DNA from: Pseudopedobacter sp039918235
Lineage (GTDB): Bacteria > Bacteroidota > Bacteroidia > Sphingobacteriales > Sphingobacteriaceae
Assembly (NCBI GenBank): GCA_039918235.1
Contig: JBDSHZ010000087.1
Span: forward strand, 1 to 64,000
Direction of reading: 5' to 3'
Length of the DNA: 64,000 nucleotides
This document shows, piece by piece, positions 26,449-34,301 of this stretch. Below the pieces are notes generated by a model that was given only the letters and a program-made list of their open reading frames with translations, was not told the DNA's origin and did not search any database. Numbering within the stretch: the first letter of the stretch is position 1; the number at the start of each line of letters is the position of its first letter. The position numbers were made by a program, and so were the translations under genes.

Positions 26449-27501
26449 ATGCAATTTACCGCAAAAGAGGTGAGCTTATTGTTGAATGGCACTATAGAAG
26501 GTAACCCTGATGTAAAGGTTTTTCAGTTGGCTAAAATAGAGGAAGCACAGGAAGGCTCATTGTCTTTTATGTCAAACCCAAAATATGAAGCTTTTCTTTA
26601 TACTACAGAGGCCTCCGTGGTCATTGTAAATGAAGATTTAGTCATTGATAAGTCATTACACCCAACAATTATTAGGGTTAAGGATGCGTACATCAGCTTT
26701 TCTGTGCTTTTAGAAAAATATAACAGCTTAAAATTAGACAAGAAAGGTATAGAACAGCCCAGTTTTGTACACCCTGATGCAAAAATTGGGAAAGACGTTT
26801 ATATTGGTGCATTCACTTACATTGGTGCAAATGCTTTAATAGGAGATGGCACCAAAATATTTCCTCAGTGTTATATTGGCGATGATGTGAAAATTGGAGA
26901 AAACGCTGCTCTTCATTCGGGTGTTAAAATTTATCACGACTGTATTATTGGCAATAAGGTAACTATTCATGCCAGTACGGTAATAGGTAGTGACGGTTTT
27001 GGTTTTGCACCTCAAGCTGATGGAACATACAAAAAAGTGAGTCAGATAGGGAATGTAATTATTGAAGATGATGTAGAAATTGGTACAAATACCTGTATAG
27101 ATAGGGCCACAATGGGTTCAACAATTATCAGAAAAGGAGTTAAATTAGATAACTTGATACAGATTGCCCATAATGCGGAAATTGGCCAAAACACAGTGAT
27201 TGCTTCTCAAACGGGAATATCAGGCAGCGCAAAAATTGGCGAAAGCAGTATAATAGGTGGTCAGGTTGGTGTAGTAGGACACGTTACTTTAGCAAAAGGG
27301 ACACAAATACAAGCTAAATCCGGAATCAATAAATCAATTGAAGAAGAAGGCAAAAAATGGGGTGGCGCACCTGCAACTAGCTATCAGAGTTATATGCGTT
27401 CACAAGTAATTATTCAAAGATTGCCAGAAATGGAAAGAAAGATAGAGGAATTGCAAAAAGCTTTAATTGAGCTTCAGCAAAAAGCTATTAATCATACTTA
27501 A
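26449..27501 (+). CDS. lpxD: LpxD, UDP-3-O-acylglucosamine N-acyltransferase
   Basis: 350 residues from ATG 26449 (a TTG two codons earlier is less likely; homologues begin MQFTAKE). An N-terminal uridine-binding domain is followed by a left-handed beta-helix of hexapeptide repeats (about 105-290; GAFTYIGANALIGDGTKI) and a C-terminal helix. Catalytic His lies in LIQIAHNAEIG. It adds the N-linked 3-hydroxyacyl chain in lipid A synthesis. Followed 8 bases later by lpxC-fabZ. Confidence 0.96.
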   Translation: MQFTAKEVSLLLNGTIEGNPDVKVFQLAKIEEAQEGSLSFMSNPKYEAFLYTTEASVVIVNEDLVIDKSLHPTIIRVKDAYISFSVLLEKYNSLKLDKKGIEQPSFVHPDAKIGKDVYIGAFTYIGANALIGDGTKIFPQCYIGDDVKIGENAALHSGVKIYHDCIIGNKVTIHASTVIGSDGFGFAPQADGTYKKVSQIGNVIIEDDVEIGTNTCIDRATMGSTIIRKGVKLDNLIQIAHNAEIGQNTVIASQTGISGSAKIGESSIIGGQVGVVGHVTLAKGTQIQAKSGINKSIEEEGKKWGGAPATSYQSYMRSQVIIQRLPEMERKIEELQKALIELQQKAINHT

Positions 27502-27509
27502 AATATAAA

Positions 27510-28922
27510 ATGAATCTTAGGCAAAGAACAATAAAATTAGAAGTAAGCGTAACAGGTGTTGGGTTACATACAGGTGCTGAAGTAACGTTAACTTTTAAGC
27601 CAGCCCCAGATAATCACGGTTATAAATTTAAAAGAGTTGATTTACCGGGAGAGCCAATTATTGATGCTGACGTTGATAATGTTTCTGACACTTCCAGAAG
27701 TACCACTTTAACACAAAACGGCGCAAGCGTAAGCACAACAGAGCATGTTTTAGCTTCATTAGTGGGCTGTGAGGTAGACAATGTAATGATTGAGCTAAAT
27801 GGCGGTGAAGTGCCAATTATGGATGGAAGTGCCATTGAATTTGTGAATGCAATAGAATCAGTTGGGTTTAAAGAACAGGAATCGGAAAGAGAATATTATC
27901 ATATCCCTCATAACATCCATTATTCTGAAGATGATAGAAAAGTAGAAATGGTAGCCATGCCTTTGGATGACTATAGATTTACCTGTATGGTAGATTATAA
28001 CTCCCCTGTACTTGGAAGCCAACATTCTACCATTACTTCAATTTCTGAATTTAAAGATGAGATTGCCTCCTGTAGAACTTTTGTTTTTCTTCATGAATTA
28101 GAAATGCTTTTAAAGCATAACCTCATCAAAGGTGGTGATATTAATAATGCCATTGTAATTGTTGACCACGAGATTGATGATCAGGAATTAAAAGATTTAG
28201 CTAAAGCATTTAATAGAGAAGAAATTAAAGTTGCCCGAGAGGGAATTTTAAATAATATTGAATTACGTTATCAAAATGAGCCTGCCCGTCATAAATTATT
28301 AGACATGATTGGTGACTTAGCTTTAATTGGTACGCCTATTAAAGGCCATGTTATGGCAGCTAGGCCCGGTCATGCGGCCAACGTAGCTTTTGCAAAAAAG
28401 ATAAAAGCAGCAATAAAGAAAGACAAAAAGAAAAAAGTACAGCATCTATATGATCCAACAGTAAAGCCTTTATATGATATTGTTGCCATCATGAACATTT
28501 TGCCTCATAGACAGCCTTTTCTTTTCATAGATAAAATTTTAGAGCTCACCAAAACATACGTTGTAGGCGTAAAAAACGTTACCATGAACGAGGAGTTCTT
28601 TAAAGGACATTTCCCTGGAGCACCTGTAATGCCCGGCGTAATTCAATTAGAAGCTATGGCGCAAACAGGAGGGATTTTGGTATTGAGCACTGTTCCTGAT
28701 CCTAGCAATTACCTCACTTACTTTTTGAAAATTGATAATGTAAGATTTAGGGCGCAGGTTTTACCTGGCGATACCATTATTTTCAGATGCGATTTAATGG
28801 AACCCATTAGAAGAGGAATTGCACAGATGAAAGGCGTTGGAATGGTAGGAGAAAAAATAGTAGTGGAAGCAGAAATGATGGCTCAGATATCTAGATATAA
28901 AGAAACAGAAACAGCAGGATGA
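27510..28922 (+). CDS. lpxC/fabZ: LpxC-FabZ fusion: lipid A deacetylase + hydroxyacyl-ACP dehydratase
   Basis: 470 residues with two full domains. LpxC (about 1-305) shows TGVGLHTG, the zinc ligands in TEHVLASL and RHKLLDMIGDL, and FEHD-type regions. FabZ (about 325-465) has ILPHRQPFLFIDKI and the active-site FKGHFPGAPVMPGV (His) with EAMAQ (Glu). The first domain deacetylates UDP-3-acyl-GlcNAc and the second dehydrates 3-hydroxyacyl-ACP, so both steps draw on the same hydroxyacyl pool. This fusion is known in Bacteroidota. The stop overlaps the lpxA start (ATGA). Confidence 0.96.
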   Translation: MNLRQRTIKLEVSVTGVGLHTGAEVTLTFKPAPDNHGYKFKRVDLPGEPIIDADVDNVSDTSRSTTLTQNGASVSTTEHVLASLVGCEVDNVMIELNGGEVPIMDGSAIEFVNAIESVGFKEQESEREYYHIPHNIHYSEDDRKVEMVAMPLDDYRFTCMVDYNSPVLGSQHSTITSISEFKDEIASCRTFVFLHELEMLLKHNLIKGGDINNAIVIVDHEIDDQELKDLAKAFNREEIKVAREGILNNIELRYQNEPARHKLLDMIGDLALIGTPIKGHVMAARPGHAANVAFAKKIKAAIKKDKKKKVQHLYDPTVKPLYDIVAIMNILPHRQPFLFIDKILELTKTYVVGVKNVTMNEEFFKGHFPGAPVMPGVIQLEAMAQTGGILVLSTVPDPSNYLTYFLKIDNVRFRAQVLPGDTIIFRCDLMEPIRRGIAQMKGVGMVGEKIVVEAEMMAQISRYKETETAG

Positions 28923-29701
28923 TACAACCTTTAGCATATATACACCCACAGGCAAAAATAGCCAATAGCGTAGTTATTGATCCATTTGCTGTGATTCATA
29001 AAGATGTAGTGATTGGTGAAGGAACTTGGATTGGTTCAAGCGTAACCATTATGGACGGTGCAAGAATCGGAAAAAATTGCAGGATTTTTCCCGGTGCAGT
29101 TATCTCTGCCATTCCGCAGGATCTGAAATACGCTGGGGAAGAAACAACCGCTGTCATTGGAGATAATACCACCATCAGAGAATATGTTACCATTAACCGT
29201 GGCACAGCTGATAAATGGGAAACCAAGATTGGGAAAAACTGCCTATTGATGGCTTATTGCCACGTTGCACACGATTGTGAGGTGGGAGATAACTGTATTT
29301 TTTCTAATAACACCACGCTTGCGGGGCATATTACCATTGGCGATAATGTAGTTTTAGCTGGAATGGTTGCTATACATCAATTCTGTAAAGTAGGATCGTA
29401 CTCATTTGTAACTGGTGGTTCTTTAGTGAGAAAAGATATTCCTCCTTATGTAAAAGTTGCCCGCGAGCCACTTTCATATGCAGGTATAAATTCTGTTGGT
29501 TTAAGAAGAAGAGGGTTTACACCCGAGAAAATCAATGAAATTCAAGAAATCTATCGTATTTTATTTGTAAAACATAATAATGTCACCAAGGCATTGGATA
29601 TTATTGAAGCTGAGTTTAAGCCGTCAGAAGAAAGAGATGAAATCATCAACTTTATCCGCAACTCTAATAAAGGTGTGATGAAGAGTTTCGGTAATTCCTA
29701 A
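28919..29701 (+). CDS. lpxA: LpxA, UDP-GlcNAc acyltransferase
   Basis: 260 residues, the standard length. A left-handed beta-helix of hexapeptide repeats (about 5-185) precedes a C-terminal helical domain. Motifs: YIHPQAKIANSVVIDPF, EYVTINRGT, CHVAHDCEVGDNC (catalytic His) and MVAIHQFCKVG (substrate pocket). It performs the first step of lipid A synthesis. Start overlaps the lpxC-fabZ stop by 4 bases, so the order lpxD-lpxC/fabZ-lpxA is one coupled operon. Confidence 0.96.
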   Translation: MIQPLAYIHPQAKIANSVVIDPFAVIHKDVVIGEGTWIGSSVTIMDGARIGKNCRIFPGAVISAIPQDLKYAGEETTAVIGDNTTIREYVTINRGTADKWETKIGKNCLLMAYCHVAHDCEVGDNCIFSNNTTLAGHITIGDNVVLAGMVAIHQFCKVGSYSFVTGGSLVRKDIPPYVKVAREPLSYAGINSVGLRRRGFTPEKINEIQEIYRILFVKHNNVTKALDIIEAEFKPSEERDEIINFIRNSNKGVMKSFGNS

Positions 29702-29706
29702 GATAG

Positions 29707-30327
29707 ATGGAGGTAATTCTGGAGCAGATAGGCCGAAGATTTAACCAGGAGTGGATCTTTAGAAATATTAATTATTCCTTTAAGTCTGGCATTTCTTATG
29801 CCATTTTAGGGATAAATGGGTCTGGAAAATCAACACTTCTACAAGTCATCTCAGGCTCCCTTAGCCAAAGTACCGGAAGTTTAACTTACCAAGTTAACAA
29901 CAAGGAAATACCCGTTGAGCAGGTTTTTGAACAATTGAGCATGGCTGCACCCTATTTGGAGCTCATTGAGGAGTTTACGCTTTTAGAAATTCTTGATTTT
30001 CATTTTAAATTTAAAAAAAGAAAAGATAATTTATCCAATCTCGAACTTGTGAGTTTGCTCAACATGGCAAGTAGCAAAAATAAACAGCTCAAGTATTTTT
30101 CATCAGGAATGAAACAAAGAGTTAAATTAATCTTAGCTTTTTGTTCGGATACCTGCATGCTTTTACTTGATGAACCAACTGCTAATTTAGATGAAGAAGG
30201 AATTAAATGGTACAAAAATTTAGTTTCGAGATTTACTACCAACAGATTGGTGATCGTGTGCTCTAATCAAGCGCATGAATATGAGTTTTGTGCTGAGCAG
30301 ATATTATTGCGCAATTATAAAAACTAA
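29707..30327 (+). CDS. ABC transporter ATP-binding protein
   Basis: 206 residues, a single nucleotide-binding domain. Walker A GINGSGKST (about 37-45), Q-loop region, an ABC signature close to FSSGMKQRVKL, Walker B MLLLDEPTANLDEE and the switch region ending in SNQAHEY (a usual His position is present). No permease gene is adjacent, so its transmembrane partner must lie elsewhere. It follows lpxA by 5 bases and is likely the last gene of the lipid A run; an envelope role is inferred from this position only. Confidence 0.85.
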   Translation: MEVILEQIGRRFNQEWIFRNINYSFKSGISYAILGINGSGKSTLLQVISGSLSQSTGSLTYQVNNKEIPVEQVFEQLSMAAPYLELIEEFTLLEILDFHFKFKKRKDNLSNLELVSLLNMASSKNKQLKYFSSGMKQRVKLILAFCSDTCMLLLDEPTANLDEEGIKWYKNLVSRFTTNRLVIVCSNQAHEYEFCAEQILLRNYKN

Positions 30328-30572
30328 TCAAGACAATTATTTATTCTGATAAATTTACACCAACATGTAAATCATATTATCCAGAATATATTTTCTGTCT
30401 GCTCAAAAAATCCACTTATAAAAGCCAGTCAATCAAAACAATATAACTTTTTGGTTACAATTCATCTTGACTTTAAATCTTTTATTTTTAGTCGCTATCT
30501 TGAAACAATTATTTTTATTCTTCAAAACAATATTTTTTTGATTATGTCGTTTCTTTTTTAAATAATTAATAA

Positions 30573-30580
30573 TACCTTTG
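30573..30580 (+). promoter_or_regulatory. -7 element of a candidate small-RNA promoter
   Basis: TACCTTTG is an exact TAnnTTTG match in an otherwise gene-free stretch. No good TTTG lies 19-21 bases upstream (the nearest is 32 bases away at 30537), so the -33 part is weak. Transcription would start near 30587. Confidence 0.5.
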
Positions 30581-30586
30581 CACTCC

Positions 30587-30720
30587 CAAATACAAGAGGC
30601 ATAAAAGCCTTAAATTGGATTTTAACAAAGGTTTAAAGAAGAGTTTTTCATATATAAGTTTAGGTTTAGGTTGATAAAGCGGTCTCATTTCTGAAAAGAA
30701 TTTGAGGCCGTTTGTTTTTA
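30587..30720 (+). ncRNA. Candidate ~135-nt small RNA upstream of the FCL gene, possibly 6S-like
   Basis: The region is bounded by an exact -7 element (30573-30580) and an intrinsic terminator (30676-30719). No open frame of use lies in it. Inside are a short hairpin AGGC-ATAAAA-GCCT (about 30597-30610) and stretches that can pair imperfectly with each other (CCTTAAATT with AAGTTTAGG). It is followed 72 bases later by the 5-formyl-THF cyclo-ligase gene. In E. coli and other bacteria the 6S RNA gene (ssrS) sits just before this same gene (ygfA), hence the suggestion; but the length is shorter than typical 6S RNA and I could not confirm the central bubble. Could instead be an FCL leader. 30328-30572 holds nothing else that I can see. 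Confidence 0.45.
30676..30719 (+). terminator. Intrinsic terminator of the candidate small RNA
   Basis: CGGTCTCA (30680-30687) pairs with TGAGGCCG (30703-30710) over 8 bp (one G-T), and the stem extends with A-T pairs. It is followed by TTTGTTTTT. This is a clear plus-strand terminator 70 bases before the next gene. Confidence 0.8.
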
Positions 30721-30791
30721 CAGGCTTTTTTATAACTTTAAGAAACATTTTTAAAATCTCACTTAAATATTCATAGGTATATTCTAACCCA

Positions 30792-31373
30792 TTGGTTAAA
30801 CAACAATACAGAACAGCTTATCTCCAAAAAAGACTCGCTCTTTCAAAAAGTGAGTTTTGGCAATTAAACGATCTAATAGTAGCTCAATTAAATAATTTTA
30901 ATTGGTCAGCATTTAATTATGTTCACTTATTTCTTCCCATCAATGGAAAAAATGAAGTGGATACTTTTGAAATCCTTTCCTTTTTCAAATCCAAATTTCC
31001 AGATTTAAACATAGTAGTTCCACGCACAAATTTTAAAGACTCCAGTATGGAGCATATATTATTTGACCATGAACATACTATTCTTATAAAAAACAGCTAT
31101 CAAATACCCGAACCACTTTATGGTAAAACTGTTCCTATTAATTTAATAGATGCCGTTTTTATTCCCCTCTTAACCTTTGATGAAAAAGGGCACAGAATTG
31201 GCTATGGAGGTGGTTTTTATGACCGTTTCTTGAAAACATGCAATACTAACACTTTAAAAATCGGGTTATCCTTGTTTGGTCCTGAAAAAGAAATTCTCGA
31301 TATCAATGAGTTTGATATACCGCTCAATCATTGCATCACGCCAGAAAAGGTGTATACTTTTAACAGTTTATAA
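30792..31373 (+). CDS. 5-formyltetrahydrofolate cyclo-ligase
   Basis: 193 residues from TTG 30792 (the conserved start KQQYRTAYLQKRLAL follows directly; no ATG is available). Signature C-terminal motif DEKGHRIGYGGGFYDRFL (about 130-147) for nucleotide and folate binding, and LPINGKNEVDT earlier. It converts 5-formyl-THF to 5,10-methenyl-THF with ATP. It stands between a candidate small RNA and the TPP riboswitch and is probably expressed alone. Confidence 0.9.
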   Translation: MVKQQYRTAYLQKRLALSKSEFWQLNDLIVAQLNNFNWSAFNYVHLFLPINGKNEVDTFEILSFFKSKFPDLNIVVPRTNFKDSSMEHILFDHEHTILIKNSYQIPEPLYGKTVPINLIDAVFIPLLTFDEKGHRIGYGGGFYDRFLKTCNTNTLKIGLSLFGPEKEILDINEFDIPLNHCITPEKVYTFNSL

Positions 31374-31386
31374 TATTTCTATCCGT

Positions 31387-31417
31387 TTTCATTAATTAAA
31401 ATATACTTCTATATTTG
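31387..31417 (+). promoter_or_regulatory. Promoter of the TPP riboswitch transcript
   Basis: TTTC (31387-31390), 19-base spacer, TATATTTG (31410-31417): a full -7 match and a 3-of-4 match at -33. Predicted start near 31424 is 6 bases before the riboswitch begins. Confidence 0.7.
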
Positions 31418-31429
31418 CGCCATCAATAA

Positions 31430-31626
31430 GGGGTGCCTTGTTTGTGTTAAAAAAAGGATTGCATGCTAGCTAAAATCCTTCACAAATACAAAAACAGGCT
31501 GAGATCATACCCAATTTGAAAGGAAAAAGTGAAAAGGAAAAAGTGAAAAGTGTTAAACTTTTAACTTTCAACTCACAACTTTCAACTTTTAAATGCACCT
31601 GATCCGGATAATGCCGGCGTAGGGAA
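31430..31626 (+). promoter_or_regulatory. TPP (thiamine pyrophosphate) riboswitch with long internal insertion
   Basis: The THI-box core is unmistakable: GGGGTGCC (31430-31437), GGCTGAGA (31497-31504), ATACCC (31507-31512), CCTGATCCGGATAATGCC (from 31598) and GCGTAGGGA (to 31625). The pyrimidine-sensing helix P3 is extended (31438-31496, with TTTGTG/CACAAA and AAGGATT/AATCCTT). Between ATACCC and CCTGAT, where only a few bases are usual, there are about 84 extra bases (31513-31596) containing a GGAAAAAGTGAAAA direct repeat and T/A-rich complementary stretches. Ligand TPP would switch off the TonB receptor gene downstream. All consensus core residues I could check are present, so it should be functional. 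Confidence 0.93.
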
Positions 31627-31633
31627 TAGGTAT

Positions 31634-31686
31634 AAGTTAAAAATTTTACGAAGGTGGTATACCCCTACCACTGGGTGGTTTAACTT
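31634..31686 (+). promoter_or_regulatory. Likely expression platform of the TPP riboswitch
   Basis: AAGTTAAA (31634-31641) pairs with TTTAACTT (31679-31686), enclosing GTGGTA/TACCAC and ACCAC/GTGGT pairs that can exclude one another. The structure ends 15 bases before the TTG start codon at 31701 and is followed by an A-run, not a T-run. That suggests control of translation or mRNA folding, not termination. Confidence 0.5.
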
Positions 31687-31700
31687 AAAAAAATTACACA

Positions 31701-34151
31701 TTGAAAAAGTTTTTACTTGCGATAATTATCGCTTTATTTTGCCCTTTTCTTTTATGGGCACAGTTTTCCCTAAAGGGAAATGTCATTTCTCAACAAGATA
31801 ATTTAATCGTTTCGGGTGCTAATCTAAGCCTCAACAATTTATTTGCTCAAACCAATGCTAATGGCATTTATGAGTTTAAAAATCTAAAAAAGGGAACCTA
31901 CACTTTAAAAGTAAGTTTCGTTGGTTATCAAACTAAACAGTTTATGGTAGAGATCAATGGAGACAAAGATTTAGATATCAAAATTTCTGAATCTACTTTA
32001 CTGGCAGACGAGGTAATAGTGAATGCCACCAGAGCTTCTGAAAATTCAGCTACCACTTTTAAAAACCTTTCTAAAGAGGATCTGGAAAAAAATAATTTCG
32101 GACAGGATTTAACTTACCTACTGGATCAAACACCCGGCGTGGTTACTTATTCAGATGCCGGAGCTGGCGTGGGCTATACCGGAATCCGTATCCGTGGTTC
32201 TGATAATTCTAGGGTGAATGTTACCATTAATGGCATTCCTTACAACGACACAGAAAGTCAGGGAAGTTATTTTGTTGATTTGCCTGATTTCGCATCTTCT
32301 GTGGATAATATTCAGATCCAGCGTGGTGTAGGAACCTCTACAAATGGCGCTGGTGCTTTTGGTGGGAGTTTAAACATTCAGACCAATACCTTAACTGATT
32401 CCGCTTATGGAGAGCTGAATAATTCAGTGGGATCTTATGGTACATTAAAGAACACCATTTTAATGGGAACGGGCTTAATCAACGGGAAATGGAGTTTTGA
32501 CGGTAGATTATCCAGAATTGTTTCCGATGGTTATGTTGATAGGGCTTCCTCAAATTTAAAATCGTATTTCCTTTCTGGTGCATATTATGGGAAGAGCAGT
32601 TTGCTGCGCTTGAATGTTTTTTCAGGAAAGGAAAAAACCTACCAAGCTTGGAATGGTATTCCTGAAGCTAAATTAAAGGGCACAGTTAATGATTTTGATA
32701 CCCATTACAACAACAATATTGGGAGTGCATATTTTACAGAAAATGATTCTTTAAATCTTTACAACTCTAAGAAAAGAAAATACAACCAATATACCTATAA
32801 TGATCAAACCGATAATTATCAGCAGGATCATTATCAGCTTTTATACTCCAAAAGTTTCTCTCCGCTTCTATCATTTAACGGTGCGTTACATTATACCAAA
32901 GGAGCAGGTTATTATGAAGAATATAAAAATAATCAAGCTTTTGCCGATTATAAATTGAACAATGTAGTAATTGGCGGGCAAACCATTGATGAAACAAATT
33001 TAATCAGAAGACGCTGGTTGGATAACGATTTTTATGGATTAACCTATGCTTTCAATTACAAACCAACCTCCATTTTAGATTTCACTTTAGGCGGGGCTTA
33101 TAATGAATATAACGGAGATCATTTCGGACAGGTGATTTGGGCCGAATACGCATCAAACAGTACTATAGATGGTAATTATTACCTAGATAATGGTTTTAAA
33201 ACCGATTTTAACATATTTGGCAAAGCTACTGTTCAGCTCAATAAACTTTCTTTATTTGCTGATTTACAGTACAGAAACATTGGCTATAAATTCATGGGTT
33301 TTGATAATAGCCTGAACAATGTAACTCAAAATGCAAAACTGAATTTTTTCAACCCTAAAATTGGTTTTACTTATCAGATTAATCCTACAAATAATTTTTA
33401 CGCTTCCTATGCGGTAGCAAATAAAGAACCCAACAGAGATGATTATACCGAATCCACACCCGCTAGCAGGCCAAAAGCGGAAACATTAAATGATGTGGAG
33501 ATTGGCTATCGTTTTAAAAGCGCTGTTTTATCTGGAGGAGCAAATATTTACCTGATGAACTATAACAATCAATTGGTACTCACCGGGCAGATCAATGATG
33601 TAGGTGCTTATATCAGATCTAACGTAAAGGACAGCTATAGAAATGGTGTAGAACTGGATGTGGCCGCAAAAATTAGCAATCAACTAACTTGGGGAATTAC
33701 TGCCGCCTTTAGCCAAAATAAGGTTAAAAACTTTGAAGAATTTATTGATGACTACGATAACGGAGGTCAGGTTAAAAACAATTATTCCAAAACTGATTTG
33801 GCTTTCTCTCCAAATTTTGTTGGAGGAAGTACCTTGTCATTCAAAGCTTTTCAAAACGCTGAAATCGCATTAATCAGTAAATATGTGAGTAAACAATATT
33901 TAGACAATACCTCCAATGAAACCAAAAAACTGGATGCTTTTTTTGTAAATAATCTCCGTTTAAACTATAACATCAATCTAAAAGGAGTTAAAAACATAGG
34001 TTTGGGTCTACTGGTAAACAACATTTTTAACCAACTGTATGAAAGTAATGGCTATACCTTTAGTTACATCTCTGGTGGTTTAGTAACGGAGAACTATTAC
34101 TTCCCCCAGGCAGAAACCAATTTTTTGCTTTCTTTGAACATGAAGTTTTAA
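31701..34151 (+). CDS. TonB-dependent receptor, probable thiamine uptake
   Basis: 816 residues starting at TTG 31701, where the signal peptide (MKKFLLAIIIALFC, ending LLWAQ) begins. A carboxypeptidase-regulatory-like domain (about 25-100), plug (about 118-225; LTYLLDQTPGVVTYSDAGAGVG) and barrel follow, with a C-terminal aromatic strand (ETNFLLSLNMKF). Control by a TPP riboswitch is the main evidence that it imports thiamine or its phosphates; such riboswitch-controlled outer-membrane receptors are known in Bacteroidota. A strong hairpin follows the stop, so the rest of the locus may be a separate unit. Confidence 0.88.
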   Translation: MKKFLLAIIIALFCPFLLWAQFSLKGNVISQQDNLIVSGANLSLNNLFAQTNANGIYEFKNLKKGTYTLKVSFVGYQTKQFMVEINGDKDLDIKISESTLLADEVIVNATRASENSATTFKNLSKEDLEKNNFGQDLTYLLDQTPGVVTYSDAGAGVGYTGIRIRGSDNSRVNVTINGIPYNDTESQGSYFVDLPDFASSVDNIQIQRGVGTSTNGAGAFGGSLNIQTNTLTDSAYGELNNSVGSYGTLKNTILMGTGLINGKWSFDGRLSRIVSDGYVDRASSNLKSYFLSGAYYGKSSLLRLNVFSGKEKTYQAWNGIPEAKLKGTVNDFDTHYNNNIGSAYFTENDSLNLYNSKKRKYNQYTYNDQTDNYQQDHYQLLYSKSFSPLLSFNGALHYTKGAGYYEEYKNNQAFADYKLNNVVIGGQTIDETNLIRRRWLDNDFYGLTYAFNYKPTSILDFTLGGAYNEYNGDHFGQVIWAEYASNSTIDGNYYLDNGFKTDFNIFGKATVQLNKLSLFADLQYRNIGYKFMGFDNSLNNVTQNAKLNFFNPKIGFTYQINPTNNFYASYAVANKEPNRDDYTESTPASRPKAETLNDVEIGYRFKSAVLSGGANIYLMNYNNQLVLTGQINDVGAYIRSNVKDSYRNGVELDVAAKISNQLTWGITAAFSQNKVKNFEEFIDDYDNGGQVKNNYSKTDLAFSPNFVGGSTLSFKAFQNAEIALISKYVSKQYLDNTSNETKKLDAFFVNNLRLNYNINLKGVKNIGLGLLVNNIFNQLYESNGYTFSYISGGLVTENYYFPQAETNFLLSLNMKF

Positions 34152-34173
34152 AACCTTCTAGTTTCAGAATAAT

Positions 34174-34208
34174 CATAAAAGGACAGATTGAAAATCTGTC
34201 CTTTTATG
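34174..34208 (+). terminator. Strong hairpin terminator after the thiamine receptor
   Basis: CATAAAAGGACAGAT (34174-34188) and ATCTGTCCTTTTATG (34194-34208) form a perfect 15-bp stem around TGAAA. It should stop most transcription from the riboswitch promoter before the phosphatase gene. Confidence 0.8.
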
Positions 34209-34301
34209 TTAACTAATCTTTTTCTTAATGTAATATTTTCTATGCTTTCAATACGTTAGTATATTAAATCATAAATTAGCACTTCATTAAAATTCCTTCA
34301 C

